A DNA stretch of 64,000 nucleotides, from NCBI RefSeq assembly GCF_009866765.1, contig NZ_CP019431.1, positions 5,084,001 through 5,148,000 on the forward strand, read 5' to 3'. The notes below the pieces were generated by a model. It saw only the letters and a program-made list of their open reading frames with translations. It searched no databases and was not told where the DNA came from. Source of the stretch: Pseudomonas sp. S35 (GTDB lineage: Bacteria; Pseudomonadota; Gammaproteobacteria; Pseudomonadales; Pseudomonadaceae). Every line of letters starts with the position of its first letter. The first letter of the stretch is position 1. The translations under genes were made by a program, and so were the position numbers. Of this stretch, positions 34,098 to 43,213 are shown one piece after another.

Positions 34098-35789
34098 TTA
34101 CTTTTTAAGACCGAGTTTCTTCAGTTCTTCATCGCGCAACTCACGACGCAGGATCTTGCCCACGTTGGTGGTCGGCAACGCATCGCGGAACTCTACAGCC
34201 TTGGGCACCTTGTAGGCGGTGACGTTGGCGCGCATATGCTCCATCACCTGGTCCTTGGTGAGCGTAGCGCCCGGCTTGACCACGATGAACAGCTTGATGA
34301 TCTCTCCGGACTTCTCGTCCGGCACGCCGATGGCCGCGCACTGCAACACGCCCGGCAAGCCGGCCAGCACGTCTTCCAGCTCGTTGGGGTACACGTTGAA
34401 ACCGGAGACCAGGATCATGTCCTTCTTGCGGTCGACAATCCGCATGTAGCCGTCTGGCTGGATGATCGCGATGTCGCCGGTCTTCAGCCAACCTTCGCTG
34501 TCGAGCATCTCGTCGGTGGCGTCCTGGCGCTGCCAGTAGCCCTTCATCACCTGCGGGCCCTTGACGCACAGCTCGCCGGTTTCGCCCAGCGCCAGCTCGG
34601 TGCCGTCATCGGCAATGACTTTGCACACCGTGGACGGCACCGGAATGCCGATGGTGCCGATCTGGATATGCTGGATCGGGTTCACCGTGGCCACCGGGCT
34701 GGTTTCGGTCATGCCGTAACCTTCGCAGATGCCACAGCCGGTCACGGCCTTCCAACGCTCGGCGGCCGCCAATTGCAGGGCCATGCCGCCCGACAGGGTG
34801 ACCTTGAGCGCGGAGAAGTCCAGCTTGCGGAAGCCTTCGTTATTGCACAGCGCAACGAACAAGGTGTTCAGGCCGACAAAGCCGCTGAACTTCCACTTCG
34901 ACAGTTCCTTGACCATCGCCGGCAGGTCGCGCGGGTTGCTGATCAGGATGTTGTGGTTGCCGATCAGCATCATCGCCATGCAATGAAAGGTGAACGCATA
35001 GATGTGGTACAGCGGCAGCGGGGTGATCAGGATCTCGCAACCTTCGTTGAGGTTGGAACCCATCAGCGCCTTGCATTGCAGCATGTTGGCGACGAGGTTG
35101 CGGTGAGTCAGCATCGCGCCCTTGGCCACGCCGGTGGTGCCGCCGGTGTATTGCAACACGGCAACATCGCTGCTGGCCGGGCTGGCATCACTGACCGGTT
35201 GGCCGTGGCCTTTGGCAAGCACGTCGTTGAATTTGATCGCGTGCGGCAAGTGATACGCCGGGACCATTTTCTTCACGTACTTGATGACGCTGTTGATCAG
35301 CAGGCGCTTGAGCGGCGACAGCAGGTCGGCGACTTCGGTGACGATCACATGCTTGACGGCGGTCTTGGGCACGACCTTTTCCGCCAGGTGGGCCATGTTG
35401 GCCAGGCAGACCAGGGCCTTGGCGCCGGAATCGTTGAACTGGTGCTCCATCTCCCGCGCGGTGTACAGCGGGTTGGTGTTGACCACGATCAGGCCGGCAC
35501 GGATGGCACCGAACACGGCGACCGGGTATTGCAGGACGTTGGGCAGTTGCACGGCGATTCGGTCGCCAGGCTTCAAGTCGGTATGTTGTTGCAGGTACGC
35601 GGCGAACGCGCCGGACAATTCGTACAATTCACCGTAGGTGATTGTCTTGCCCAGGTTGCTGAAAGCCGGTTTGTTAGCGAAGCGCTGGCAGGACTGTTTC
35701 AGTACCGCCTGAATATTCGGATACTCGTCTGGATTGATGTCTGCAGCAATCCCGGCGGGGTACTTATCCTTCCAAAAGTCTTCGTTCAT
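34098..35789 (-). CDS. fadD1: Long-chain fatty acid-CoA ligase FadD1
   Basis: A 563-residue acyl-CoA synthetase that activates imported fatty acids for beta-oxidation. P-loop YTGGTTGVAKGAMLTHRNL at about residue 213, A5 motif GYGMTETSPVA, and the linker/A8 region GWLKTGDIAIIQPDGYMRI and RKKDMILVSGFNVYPNELE. The C-terminal catalytic Lys is in TNVGKILRRELRDEE. Next to fadD2, esterase and phaJ1 it matches the P. aeruginosa PA3299-PA3302 order. Its own 380-bp leader carries palindromes and a REPIN, so it probably has an independent promoter. Confidence 0.92.
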   Translation of the reverse strand: MNEDFWKDKYPAGIAADINPDEYPNIQAVLKQSCQRFANKPAFSNLGKTITYGELYELSGAFAAYLQQHTDLKPGDRIAVQLPNVLQYPVAVFGAIRAGLIVVNTNPLYTAREMEHQFNDSGAKALVCLANMAHLAEKVVPKTAVKHVIVTEVADLLSPLKRLLINSVIKYVKKMVPAYHLPHAIKFNDVLAKGHGQPVSDASPASSDVAVLQYTGGTTGVAKGAMLTHRNLVANMLQCKALMGSNLNEGCEILITPLPLYHIYAFTFHCMAMMLIGNHNILISNPRDLPAMVKELSKWKFSGFVGLNTLFVALCNNEGFRKLDFSALKVTLSGGMALQLAAAERWKAVTGCGICEGYGMTETSPVATVNPIQHIQIGTIGIPVPSTVCKVIADDGTELALGETGELCVKGPQVMKGYWQRQDATDEMLDSEGWLKTGDIAIIQPDGYMRIVDRKKDMILVSGFNVYPNELEDVLAGLPGVLQCAAIGVPDEKSGEIIKLFIVVKPGATLTKDQVMEHMRANVTAYKVPKAVEFRDALPTTNVGKILRRELRDEELKKLGLKK

Positions 35790-35821
35790 GGAAGCCCACT
35801 CCTCAGCGACGCGAATTCATC

Positions 35822-35838
35822 ATCGCATTTGATGCGAT
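35822..35838. promoter_or_regulatory. 17-bp palindrome before fadD1
   Basis: ATCGCAT-TTG-ATGCGAT, perfect arms, 33 nt upstream of the fadD1 start codon; suitable for a dimeric repressor. No match to the PsrA consensus. Confidence 0.45.
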
Positions 35839-35956
35839 TATTATTGGTGTATGTTTTTTTAAGGTGAATCTGGCGCTTTAAAGCAGGCCTAGACGTCACA
35901 AAGCGCGCCGAGAGTAGCAGCTTTGCCAAGGGCCGACTAGAGCCTAAAGAGGGCTC

Positions 35957-35978
35957 GACAGTCATAATCATGACTGTC
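35957..35978. promoter_or_regulatory. 22-bp palindrome in fadD1 upstream region
   Basis: GACAGTCAT-aatc-ATGACTGTC: perfect 9-bp arms around 4 bp. Located about 170 nt before fadD1. A TTGTAG hexamer beside it on the minus strand could be a -35 element. Likely operator; regulator unknown. Confidence 0.45.
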
Positions 35979-36060
35979 CTACAATATCTGGTCACACTTT
36001 AAACATGGCCGAAATAGCCCAGCAAAAGGCTCTGGAATAGGCTCTTCAGAACAACACAAA

Positions 36061-36155
36061 CAATGTGGGAGAGGGCTTGGCCCCGATAGCAGAGTATCAG
36101 TCACTGCATCGAGTGACTGGTCCACTGCTATCGGGGCAAGCCCCCTCCCACATTG
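36061..36155. repeat. REPIN (inverted REP pair)
   Basis: ATGTGGGAGAGGGCTTGG..CGATAGC and inverted GCTATCGGGGCAAG..CCTCCCACAT, directly after the fadD2 stop; likely terminates fadD2. Confidence 0.85.
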
Positions 36156-36171
36156 TTTACCGCAGTTCACA

Positions 36172-37860
36172 TCAGGCGATGTCGCGCAACTCACGCCGCA
36201 AGATCTTGCCCACCGGCGTCATCGGCAACGAATCGCGCAGGACAATCTGCTTGGGCACCTTGTACCCCGTGAAATTGGCCTTGCAGTAGTTCTTCAGCTC
36301 CTCAACGCTCACGCCTTCGGCACGTGCCACCACGAACAGCTTCACCGCCTCCCCCGTGCGCTCGTCCGGCACGCCGATCACCGCGCAGTTGGCCACCGCC
36401 GGGTGAGCCATTACGACGTCTTCGATTTCGTTGGGGTACACGTTGAAACCCGAGACGATGATCAAGTCTTTCTTGCGATCGACAATCCGTACAAAACCGT
36501 CCTCGTCGATCACCGCAATGTCACCGGTCTTGAGCCAGCCTTCAGCATCCAGGGCCTCGGCCGTCGCGGCCGGTTGCTGCCAGTAGCCCTTCATCACCTG
36601 CGGGCCCTTGATGCACAACTCGCCACGCTCGCCCAGCGGCAGCTCGACACCTTCATCATCGATCACCTTCATCGCTGTCGCCGGCACGGGAATACCCACG
36701 GTGCCAAGGCGCGATTTATTGCCGTAGGGGTTGGTGCTGGCCACGGGTGAGGTTTCCGTCAGGCCGTAGCCCTCGCCAATCGTGCAGCCGGTGGTTTGCT
36801 GCCAGCGCTCGGCCGTGGCCTTGATCAGTGCCGTGCCACCGGAGTTGGTGAGCTTGAGATGGGAGAAATCCAGGGTCTTGAAGTCGGGGTGGTCCATCAA
36901 CGCCACAAACAGCGTGTTGAGCCCGAGCAGCCCGGTAAAGCGCCACTTTTTCAGCTCCTTGATAAACCCGCCGATGTCCCGTGGGTTGGTGATCAGTACG
37001 TTGTGGTTCCCCGTGACCATCATGCACATGCAGTTCGCGGTGAAGGCATAGATGTGGTAAAGCGGCAGCGGCGCGATCATCACCTCCTGCCCTTCCTTGA
37101 TCAGCGGATGGCCGTCGTCGCCAACTTGGGACATGCACGCGCGCGCCTGCTGCATGTTTGCCACCAGGTTGCCGTGGGTGAGCATCGCGCCCTTGGCCAG
37201 CCCGGTGGTGCCGCCGGTGTATTGCAGCACCGCGATGTCGTCCAGGCTCACCGGATGGCGGGTGATGCCCAGCCCGGCGCCCATGCGCAGCGCACGCTTG
37301 AACGACATTGCACGCGGCAGGCTGTAGGCCGGGACCATTTTCTTGACCTTGTCGACCACGGTGTTGACCAGCCAGCCCTTGGCGGCGGGCAGGAAGTCGC
37401 CCATCTTGGCTTCGATGAGGTAGTCGATCTCGGTGTCGCTGCACACTTCCTGCACGCGCGAACCGAACAGGTTGAGGTAGACCAGCGCACGCACGCCGGC
37501 GTCCTTGAACTGGTGACGCATCTCGCGCGGGGTGTACAACGGGTTGGTGTTGACCACGATCAGCCCGGCGCGCAAGGCACCGAACACGGCAATCGGGTAA
37601 TGCAGCACGTTGGGCATCTGCACTGCGATGCGCTCGCCGGGCTTGAGGTCGGTGTGCTGTTGCAGGTAGCCGGCGAACGCCGCACTCTGGCGCTCAAGCT
37701 CGGCGTAAGTCAGGGTGACGCCCATGTTGCTGAATGCCGGACGGTCGGCAAAGGCCTTGCAGGAACGCTCGAAGACTTCGATCACCGACTTGTAGGCCGT
37801 GAGGTCAATGTCATTGGGAACGCCCGCCGCGCGTTTGTCATTCCAGAAATCAGGTTGCAT
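36172..37860 (-). CDS. fadD2: Long-chain fatty acid-CoA ligase FadD2
   Basis: A 562-residue paralogue of the preceding ligase, with P-loop YTGGTTGLAKGAMLTHGNL, GYGLTETSPVASTNPYG, GWLKTGDIAVIDEDGFVRI, KKDLIIVSGFNVYPNEIED and catalytic Lys in TPVGKILRRELRD. The start was set at MQPDFWNDKRAAGV, matching the fadD1 N-terminus; an upstream in-frame extension of 98 residues crosses the divergent promoter and is unlikely. Tandem fadD genes in pseudomonads differ in chain-length preference and induction. Confidence 0.92.
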   Translation of the reverse strand: MQPDFWNDKRAAGVPNDIDLTAYKSVIEVFERSCKAFADRPAFSNMGVTLTYAELERQSAAFAGYLQQHTDLKPGERIAVQMPNVLHYPIAVFGALRAGLIVVNTNPLYTPREMRHQFKDAGVRALVYLNLFGSRVQEVCSDTEIDYLIEAKMGDFLPAAKGWLVNTVVDKVKKMVPAYSLPRAMSFKRALRMGAGLGITRHPVSLDDIAVLQYTGGTTGLAKGAMLTHGNLVANMQQARACMSQVGDDGHPLIKEGQEVMIAPLPLYHIYAFTANCMCMMVTGNHNVLITNPRDIGGFIKELKKWRFTGLLGLNTLFVALMDHPDFKTLDFSHLKLTNSGGTALIKATAERWQQTTGCTIGEGYGLTETSPVASTNPYGNKSRLGTVGIPVPATAMKVIDDEGVELPLGERGELCIKGPQVMKGYWQQPAATAEALDAEGWLKTGDIAVIDEDGFVRIVDRKKDLIIVSGFNVYPNEIEDVVMAHPAVANCAVIGVPDERTGEAVKLFVVARAEGVSVEELKNYCKANFTGYKVPKQIVLRDSLPMTPVGKILRRELRDIA

Positions 37861-38070
37861 TATTCTTGTCCCCTTACCTGAGTGTGTCCGGCCGCTTATG
37901 AAAAGCGGAGCTTTGGGGACGTTAGCAGCTATGGCCAAACAGGCAAATACGCTAAATCGTGTCATTGATTGTATGAATCTTGCCGCTGATGCGTGGGCAG
38001 ATACCGCGCCCTTCGGCAGATGAGCTATACACTGCAACGACCCCGAGCAGACTGGAGGAAAGGAACCGCC

Positions 38071-39015
38071 ATGAACCACAGCACCTTCTGGTTGACCGCG
38101 AATGACCACAGCCGCCTGTACGTCAACCAATGGATGCCCGACGGCGCGGCCCACGCGCTAGTCATGCTGTCCCACGGCATGGCCGAGCACAGCGGGCGCT
38201 ATGAGCGGCTGGCCGAAGCCTTGTGCAGCGCAGGTTATGGCGTATATGCACTCGACCAACGTGGCCACGGCCGTACGGCCGACGCAGGCACCCTTGGGCT
38301 GTTCGCCGAGAAAGATGGCTGGAATAAAGTTGTGGGCGACCTCGCCAGCCTCAACCAGCATATCGGCCAGCAGCACCCTGGGCTGCCGATCATCCTTCTG
38401 GGCCACAGCATGGGCAGCTACATCGCCCAGGCCTACCTGCTGCACCATAGCGCCAGCCTGCACGGGGCGATTCTCAGTGGCTCGAATTTCCAACCAGTGG
38501 CCCTGTACCGCGCCGCACGCTTGATCGCCCGTGCCGAGCGTTTGCGCCAGGGTGTACGCGGGCGCAGTGCATTGATCGAATTCCTGTCGTTCGGCTCATT
38601 CAACAAAGCCTTCAAGCCCAACCGCACAGCATTCGACTGGCTCAGTCGCGACCCGGTTGAAGTCGACAAGTACATCAACGACCCGCTCTGCGGTTTTCGC
38701 TGCACCAACCAACTCTGGATCGACCTGCTCGGCGGCTTGCAGCAAATCAGCAAAGCGTCCAATCTCGCGCAGATCGATCCGGGCCTGCCGATCCTGGTCA
38801 TGGGCGGCGAATGTGATCCGGTGAGCGAAGGCAAACGTCTTACCCATCTTGCCAACGCCTTGCGCGTGGCCGGCTGCCAGCATTTACAATTGAACCTTTA
38901 CCCGCAGGCGCGTCACGAAGTGTTCAACGAAACCAACCGCGATGAAGTGATCGCGGACCTGCTGACGTGGCTCGACCAGGCCCTGACCTTACGCAGGCCA
39001 GCTCGCTGCGAATAA
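38071..39015 (+). CDS. Alpha/beta hydrolase, lysophospholipase-like
   Basis: A 314-residue serine hydrolase of the monoacylglycerol lipase/lysophospholipase type. Oxyanion region VMLSHGMAEHSGRYERLAEA, DQRGHGRT, nucleophile elbow ILLGHSMGSYIAQAY (Ser at about 113), acid GGECDPVSEG and His in QARHEVFNE. Preceded by an ideal GGAGGAAAGGA site. Its position beside phaJ1 and opposite fadD2 suggests it releases fatty acids from lipids for the ligases. Confidence 0.9.
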   Translation: MNHSTFWLTANDHSRLYVNQWMPDGAAHALVMLSHGMAEHSGRYERLAEALCSAGYGVYALDQRGHGRTADAGTLGLFAEKDGWNKVVGDLASLNQHIGQQHPGLPIILLGHSMGSYIAQAYLLHHSASLHGAILSGSNFQPVALYRAARLIARAERLRQGVRGRSALIEFLSFGSFNKAFKPNRTAFDWLSRDPVEVDKYINDPLCGFRCTNQLWIDLLGGLQQISKASNLAQIDPGLPILVMGGECDPVSEGKRLTHLANALRVAGCQHLQLNLYPQARHEVFNETNRDEVIADLLTWLDQALTLRRPARCE

Positions 39016-39070
39016 CGTTGTGTTTAAAATCAGCCGATAATTACCGATTAGCCACAGGATGCACCTTTAG

Positions 39071-39541
39071 ATGACCCAGGTAACCAACACCCCGTACGAA
39101 GCCCTCGAAGTCGGCCAGACCGCCAGCTACAGCAAGACCGTTGAAGAGCGCGATATCCAGCTGTTCGCCGCCATGTCCGGCGACCACAACCCGGTGCACC
39201 TGGATGCCGAATACGCCAAGGCGACCATGTTCAAGGAGCGTATCGCCCACGGTATGTTCAGCGGCGCATTGATCAGCGCCGCCGTGGCCTGCAAGCTGCC
39301 TGGGCCGGGCACTATCTATATCGGCCAGCAGATGAGCTTCCAGAAACCGGTCAAGATCGGCGACACGTTGACTGTGCGCCTGGAAATTCTTGAAAAACTG
39401 CCGAAATTCCGTGTGCGTATTGCCACCCGTGTGTTCAACCAACGCGATGAGCTGGTAGTGGATGGCGAAGCCGAGATCCTCGCGCCACGCAAACAGCAGG
39501 TCGTGACCTTGACCGAGTTGCCGCCAATCAGCATTGGCTAA
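39071..39541 (+). CDS. phaJ1: (R)-specific enoyl-CoA hydratase PhaJ1 (MaoC family)
   Basis: A 156-residue MaoC-like hydratase. The hydratase-2 catalytic motif FAAMSGDHNPVHLDAEYA (Asp and His, about residues 35-52) is followed by IAHGMFSGALISAAVA, and the C-terminus FNQRDELVVDGEAEI..ELPPISIG is nearly identical in pattern to P. aeruginosa PhaJ1 (PA3302). It converts trans-2-enoyl-CoA to (R)-3-hydroxyacyl-CoA, linking beta-oxidation to polyhydroxyalkanoate synthesis. It lies 55 bp after the hydrolase, probably the same operon. Confidence 0.93.
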   Translation: MTQVTNTPYEALEVGQTASYSKTVEERDIQLFAAMSGDHNPVHLDAEYAKATMFKERIAHGMFSGALISAAVACKLPGPGTIYIGQQMSFQKPVKIGDTLTVRLEILEKLPKFRVRIATRVFNQRDELVVDGEAEILAPRKQQVVTLTELPPISIG

Positions 39542-39560
39542 CTCAAGGCCTATACAACAC

Positions 39561-39597
39561 AAATGTGGGAGGGGGCTTGCCCCCTCCCACATTTTTT
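39561..39597. terminator. REP-type hairpin terminator
   Basis: AAATGTGGGAGGGGGC-tt-GCCCCCTCCCACATTT, perfect, followed by TTT; between convergent phaJ1 and the DUF2383 gene, working for both. Confidence 0.85.
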
Positions 39598-39609
39598 ACC
39601 GCGTTTGGC

Positions 39610-40077
39610 TTACGACTGAGCGCGAGCCTGGTTACGCAGGGCTTTGACCTGGTCGTGGTTGCGTTGTACGCCGTGGTACTGACGCTCAACCAGGTCACGA
39701 ATGCCTAGCAGGTTGTGCTTGTTGATCTTCTCGATGGCTTCTTTATAAGCCTTGAGTGCATGGTCTTCACCGCGCTCGGCTTCGTTCAACACCGCCTCTT
39801 CGTCTTTACCGGTGAGCATCGACTTCACGTCGACCCAGCCACGGTGCAGGGCGCCGGCTACGCTGCCGGAATCTTCCGGGTCGCCGCCCAGGGCACGCAC
39901 GGCGGTTTTCAGTTCGGCGGCGGCGGTGGCGCAGTCAGCGGAGCGCTTGGCAAACAACGCCTTGAGTTCTGGGTGCTTGATGTCTTCTGCGCACTCTTTG
40001 AAACCTTTCTGGCCGTCGATGCTGGTTTCGATCAGGTCGTTGAGTACGGAGATCGATTCTTTATTGATGTCAGTCAT
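39610..40077 (-). CDS. DUF2383 (PA2169-family) four-helix-bundle protein
   Basis: A 155-residue ferritin-like four-helix bundle: INKESISVLNDLIETSIDGQ, FKECAEDIKHPELKALFAKR, GGDPEDSGSVAGALHRGWVD, and ERGEDHALKAYKEAIEKI. Members of this PA2169 family are stress- or anaerobically-induced in pseudomonads; no activity is established. An AAGGAAT site precedes the start. The 206 bp upstream are AT-rich and hold its promoter; nothing else was recognised there. Confidence 0.88.
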   Translation of the reverse strand: MTDINKESISVLNDLIETSIDGQKGFKECAEDIKHPELKALFAKRSADCATAAAELKTAVRALGGDPEDSGSVAGALHRGWVDVKSMLTGKDEEAVLNEAERGEDHALKAYKEAIEKINKHNLLGIRDLVERQYHGVQRNHDQVKALRNQARAQS

Positions 40078-40283
40078 TTTTCAATTCCTTAGGCAGGTTA
40101 CGAAGGGTTGTCTTAATGATTGCAGCGCCCGTGCCAGCTTTTGAAAAACAACTTTTATGTTTAATTTCAACAGCTTAAAAATAGTTGAACCATCTGTATG
40201 TACGTTATTTGCATGATCTGTCATTTGGCCTTCATGCAGAATGCCTGTATTTTCCATGGTCTCGACTTGTGTACTGAATCCCC

Positions 40284-40520
40284 ATGAACCCCGAAAAACT
40301 CGAACTGCTGATCACCCGCGAAATGCCCTTCGGCAAATACAAGGGCCGGATCATCGCCGACCTGCCGGGGCCTTACCTGAACTGGTTTGCCCGCGAGGGT
40401 TTTCCCCACGGCGAATTGGGCGGTTTGCTGGCATTGATGCAGGAAATCGACCACAACGGCCTGTCCGAACTGCTTGAACCGCTGCGCGCCAAACACGGCA
40501 AACCCGCCCCTCGCCATTAA
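40284..40520 (+). CDS. DUF3820-family protein
   Basis: A 78-residue DUF3820 protein. The motif MPFGKYKGRIIADLPGPYLN followed by WFAREGFPHGELG is diagnostic. Related proteins were called putative quorum-sensing-regulated virulence factors; no function is proven. It is 13 bp ahead of the class V aminotransferase gene and probably co-transcribed with it. Confidence 0.9.
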   Translation: MNPEKLELLITREMPFGKYKGRIIADLPGPYLNWFAREGFPHGELGGLLALMQEIDHNGLSELLEPLRAKHGKPAPRH

Positions 40521-40533
40521 CCAGAGCCTCGCC

Positions 40534-41709
40534 ATGCCAAGGAATGCCGATAACGAACTGCACTGGCAGGCCATCGCCCAGCGCTATGACCTGGAACCAG
40601 GCCCGATCAACTTGGAAAATGGTTACTTCGGGCGCATGAGCCGTGCGGTGCAGGCGCAGTACCTGGAGCACGTGGCGTTTATCAACCGCAGCAACTCGGT
40701 GCATGTGCGCCAGCGCTTCGAACAAGGCGAAAACGTCGAGATCCGCCGCCAATTGGCCGGGTTGATCGATGTAGCCCCTGAGTCGGTCGCCTTCACCCGC
40801 AACGCCACCGAAGCCTTGCAATCGCTGATCCGCAACTACAACCGCCTGCAACCGGGCGACCAGGTGCTGATCAGCGACCTGGAGTACGACACCGTCAAGG
40901 GCGCCATGCGTTGGTTGGCCGGGGCTCGCGGTATCGAGGTGATCGAGCTTTCCCACACTCACCCGGCCAGTTTCGACAGCCTATTGCAGACCTATCGCAC
41001 CGCCTTCGCTGAGTACCCGGGTTTAAAGCTGATGGCGCTGACCCACGTCACCCACCGCACCGGCTTGGTGATGCCGGTTGCCGCCATTGCCAAGGCCGCG
41101 AGTGAACACGGTATCGACGTGATCCTCGACGGTGCCCACGCCCTGGGCCAGATCGACTTCAACCTCGCCGAATTGGGTATCCAGTTCGCCGGTTTCAACC
41201 TGCATAAATGGATTGGTGCGCCGCTGACCTTGGGCTTTCTGTACATCGCCCCCGAACGCCTGGCGGACATCGACCCGGACATGGGCGAATTCCACTACCC
41301 CATCACGGATGTGCGCGCACGCACGTCCTACAGCACGCCGAATTTTCCGGCGCTGATGACCCTGCCATTGGTATTTGAAGAACATCGGGCATTGGGCGGT
41401 GCGGCGGCCAAAGGTGCACGGGTCAATTACCTGCGCGATCTGTGGGTAAACCAGGTGCGGCCGCTAAATGGCATTGAGGTGCTAACCTCGGATGACCCAC
41501 GGCTCTATTGCGCGATTACTGCGTTCAAATTCATCGGCCGCGATCAGCAGGTGATGGTGGATCGTTTGCTTAAAGAGTACGACCTGTTCGCCACCACGCG
41601 CACCGGGGCGGCGTTTGGTACGTGCATTCGGGTCACGCCAGGGTTGGTGACGTCGGCCGAAGACATCAATGTGCTGATCAACGCGGTCATTGAACTAAGC
41701 ACAGATTAA
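40534..41709 (+). CDS. Class V aminotransferase / isopenicillin-N epimerase-like PLP enzyme
   Basis: A 391-residue fold-type I PLP enzyme of the class V (cysteine desulfurase-like) group. VAFTRNATEALQSLIRNY binds the cofactor phosphate, VILDGAHALGQIDFNLAELG has the PLP-Asp and His, and FNLHKWIGAPLTLGFLY carries the Schiff-base Lys at about residue 223. There is no active-site Cys loop as in desulfurases, so epimerase or lyase activity is likelier. The start MPRNADNELHW was chosen for its 13-bp spacing after the upstream gene; only a weak ribosome-binding site is seen. Confidence 0.85.
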   Translation: MPRNADNELHWQAIAQRYDLEPGPINLENGYFGRMSRAVQAQYLEHVAFINRSNSVHVRQRFEQGENVEIRRQLAGLIDVAPESVAFTRNATEALQSLIRNYNRLQPGDQVLISDLEYDTVKGAMRWLAGARGIEVIELSHTHPASFDSLLQTYRTAFAEYPGLKLMALTHVTHRTGLVMPVAAIAKAASEHGIDVILDGAHALGQIDFNLAELGIQFAGFNLHKWIGAPLTLGFLYIAPERLADIDPDMGEFHYPITDVRARTSYSTPNFPALMTLPLVFEEHRALGGAAAKGARVNYLRDLWVNQVRPLNGIEVLTSDDPRLYCAITAFKFIGRDQQVMVDRLLKEYDLFATTRTGAAFGTCIRVTPGLVTSAEDINVLINAVIELSTD

Positions 41710-41740
41710 ACATGAGTGGGTCTCAAGGTTTTTTGCAGGC

Positions 41741-41778
41741 AAAAAAAAGCGGTACACCGACCAAGTGCACCGCAAAAA
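41741..41778 (-). terminator. Terminator of the zwf-pgl-eda operon
   Basis: On the minus strand GCGGTGCAC..GTGTACCGC (one mismatch) is followed by eight T. It lies about 40 nt after the eda stop. Confidence 0.8.
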
Positions 41779-41816
41779 TGCCGTTAAGCACAGCAACAAC
41801 GATTCGGTAAATCAGA

Positions 41817-42482
41817 TCAGTCCAACAGCGCCAGCGCCTCAGCGGTGACTTCCTGGATGCGTGCCCAGTCGCCGTTCTTGATCCACTCAGGATCAAGCAT
41901 CCAGCTGCCGCCCACGCACATCACGTTTTTCAACGCCATGTAGTTTTTGATGTTGGCCGGGCCGACGCCACCGGTCGGGCAGAATTTCACTTCGCCGAAC
42001 GGGCCGCCCAGGGCCTTGATCGCCGCTACGCCGCCGCTCACTTCAGCCGGGAACAGCTTGAAGCGGCGATAGCCCAGGCCGTAGCCTTCCATGATGCCGG
42101 AGGCATTGCTGATGCCCGGCAACAACGGGATCGGGCTGTGCACCGAGGCTTCCAGCAGGTCGCGGGTGATGCCGGGGGTGACGATAAATTGCGAGCCGGC
42201 CACTTCGGCCGCTTCGAGCATGTGACGGTCGAGCACGGTGCCGGCACCGGTGCACAGTTCAGGGCGCTGCTCGCGCAGGACCTGAATGGCCTTGAGGCCG
42301 AACTCCGAACGCAGGGTCACTTCCAACGCGGTCAAACCACCGGCCGCCAAGGCGTCGGCCAGCGGCAGGATGTCCTGTTCACGGGCGATGGTGATCACCG
42401 GCAGGATCCGCGCCTTGGCGCATAGGCTGTCGATCAAGGCAACTTTATCCGCCATGGATACGGTCGGTTGAGGGCTTTTCAT
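41817..42482 (-). CDS. eda: KDPG/KHG aldolase
   Basis: A 221-residue 2-dehydro-3-deoxy-6-phosphogluconate aldolase, the last Entner-Doudoroff step (pyruvate + glyceraldehyde-3-phosphate). RILPVITIAREQDILPLADA, ALEVTLRSEFGLKAI with catalytic Glu, GAGTVLD, and the Schiff-base Lys in RRFKLFPAEVSGG; GEVKFCPTGGVGPANI binds phosphate. The start MKSPQPTVSMADK follows AAGGA at 10 nt; an alternative ATG seven codons earlier overlaps the pgl stop as ATGA. Confidence 0.95.
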   Translation of the reverse strand: MKSPQPTVSMADKVALIDSLCAKARILPVITIAREQDILPLADALAAGGLTALEVTLRSEFGLKAIQVLREQRPELCTGAGTVLDRHMLEAAEVAGSQFIVTPGITRDLLEASVHSPIPLLPGISNASGIMEGYGLGYRRFKLFPAEVSGGVAAIKALGGPFGEVKFCPTGGVGPANIKNYMALKNVMCVGGSWMLDPEWIKNGDWARIQEVTAEALALLD

Positions 42483-42499
42483 AGCGGCTGATCCTTGGC

Positions 42500-43213
42500 T
42501 CATGGGCACCAGTAAATCTCTAATGTAGGTTGCAAAAACGCGCGAATTGGCATGGCAGCAACGTCGTCGCTGGCCAGGGCGGCGCTCAAGGTGGTCAATT
42601 TCGAACTGCCGGAAATCGACAGCACGGTGTAATGGGCCGTAGCCAGCAGTGCACGACTCATGGTCAGGCGCTGGTGTGGCACGGTCGGCGCCAGCATCGG
42701 CCAGCAACGGCGGGTACCGTCAGCCTGCAACGCTTGCGCAAGGTTCGGGCTGTTGGGAAACAGCGATGCGGTGTGGCCGTCATCGCCCATGCCCAGTACC
42801 AGCACATCAATGGCTGGCAATTCGGCCAGCAGGCGATCGGCCTGCTCGGCAGCGTCGTCCAGATTGGCAGCAGCGCTGTACAGGCTGAGGAACTTGGCCT
42901 TGGCCGCCGGGCCTTGCAACAGGTGCTGCTTCAACAAGCCGGCATTGCTGTCGGCGTGCTCAACCGGCACCCAGCGTTCATCGGCCAGGGTGATCGTGAC
43001 CTTGGACCAGTCCAGGCCTTGCTTGGCCAGGTTTTGGAAAAACGCCACAGGGCTGCGGCCACCGGAAACCACCAGGGTCGCCTCGCCGCGGGCACTGATG
43101 GCCGCGCGCAGTTGTTCGGCCACGTCATTGGCCAAGCCATCCGCCAGCAGCGCAGACGTACGGTACTCATGGGCGGTTACACCCTGAGGCAGTTTCAATT
43201 CAGATATCGCCAT
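42500..43213 (-). CDS. pgl: 6-phosphogluconolactonase
   Basis: A 237-residue DevB-type lactonase (glucosamine-6-phosphate isomerase fold): [51 protein letters not shown]. It hydrolyses 6-phosphogluconolactone. The start MAISELKLP follows GGGAGGT and overlaps the end of zwf by 14 bp, so the two are coupled. Confidence 0.95.
   Translation of the reverse strand: MAISELKLPQGVTAHEYRTSALLADGLANDVAEQLRAAISARGEATLVVSGGRSPVAFFQNLAKQGLDWSKVTITLADERWVPVEHADSNAGLLKQHLLQGPAAKAKFLSLYSAAANLDDAAEQADRLLAELPAIDVLVLGMGDDGHTASLFPNSPNLAQALQADGTRRCWPMLAPTVPHQRLTMSRALLATAHYTVLSISGSSKLTTLSAALASDDVAAMPIRAFLQPTLEIYWCP

Larger units (their letters stand above)
35790..36171. other. fadD2-fadD1 intergenic region, 382 bp
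   Basis: No gene is seen here. From right to left it holds a REPIN, a 22-bp palindrome, a GAGCC/GGCTC mini-hairpin, and a 17-bp palindrome just before fadD1. It probably contains the fadD1 promoter. Confidence 0.6.

Noticed and set aside
34074..35867. 597-codon plus-strand frame opposite fadD1
   Set aside because: Antisense shadow; fadD1 has all ligase motifs and the correct length.
37861..38154. 98-residue N-terminal extension of FadD2
   Set aside because: It crosses the divergent promoter and overlaps the hydrolase gene start; FadD1 paralogue begins at the same MxxDFWxDK position.
40180..40215. Possible LexA site (ATCTGTATGTAC) before the DUF3820 gene
   Set aside because: The right half of the CTGTATATATACAG consensus is missing.
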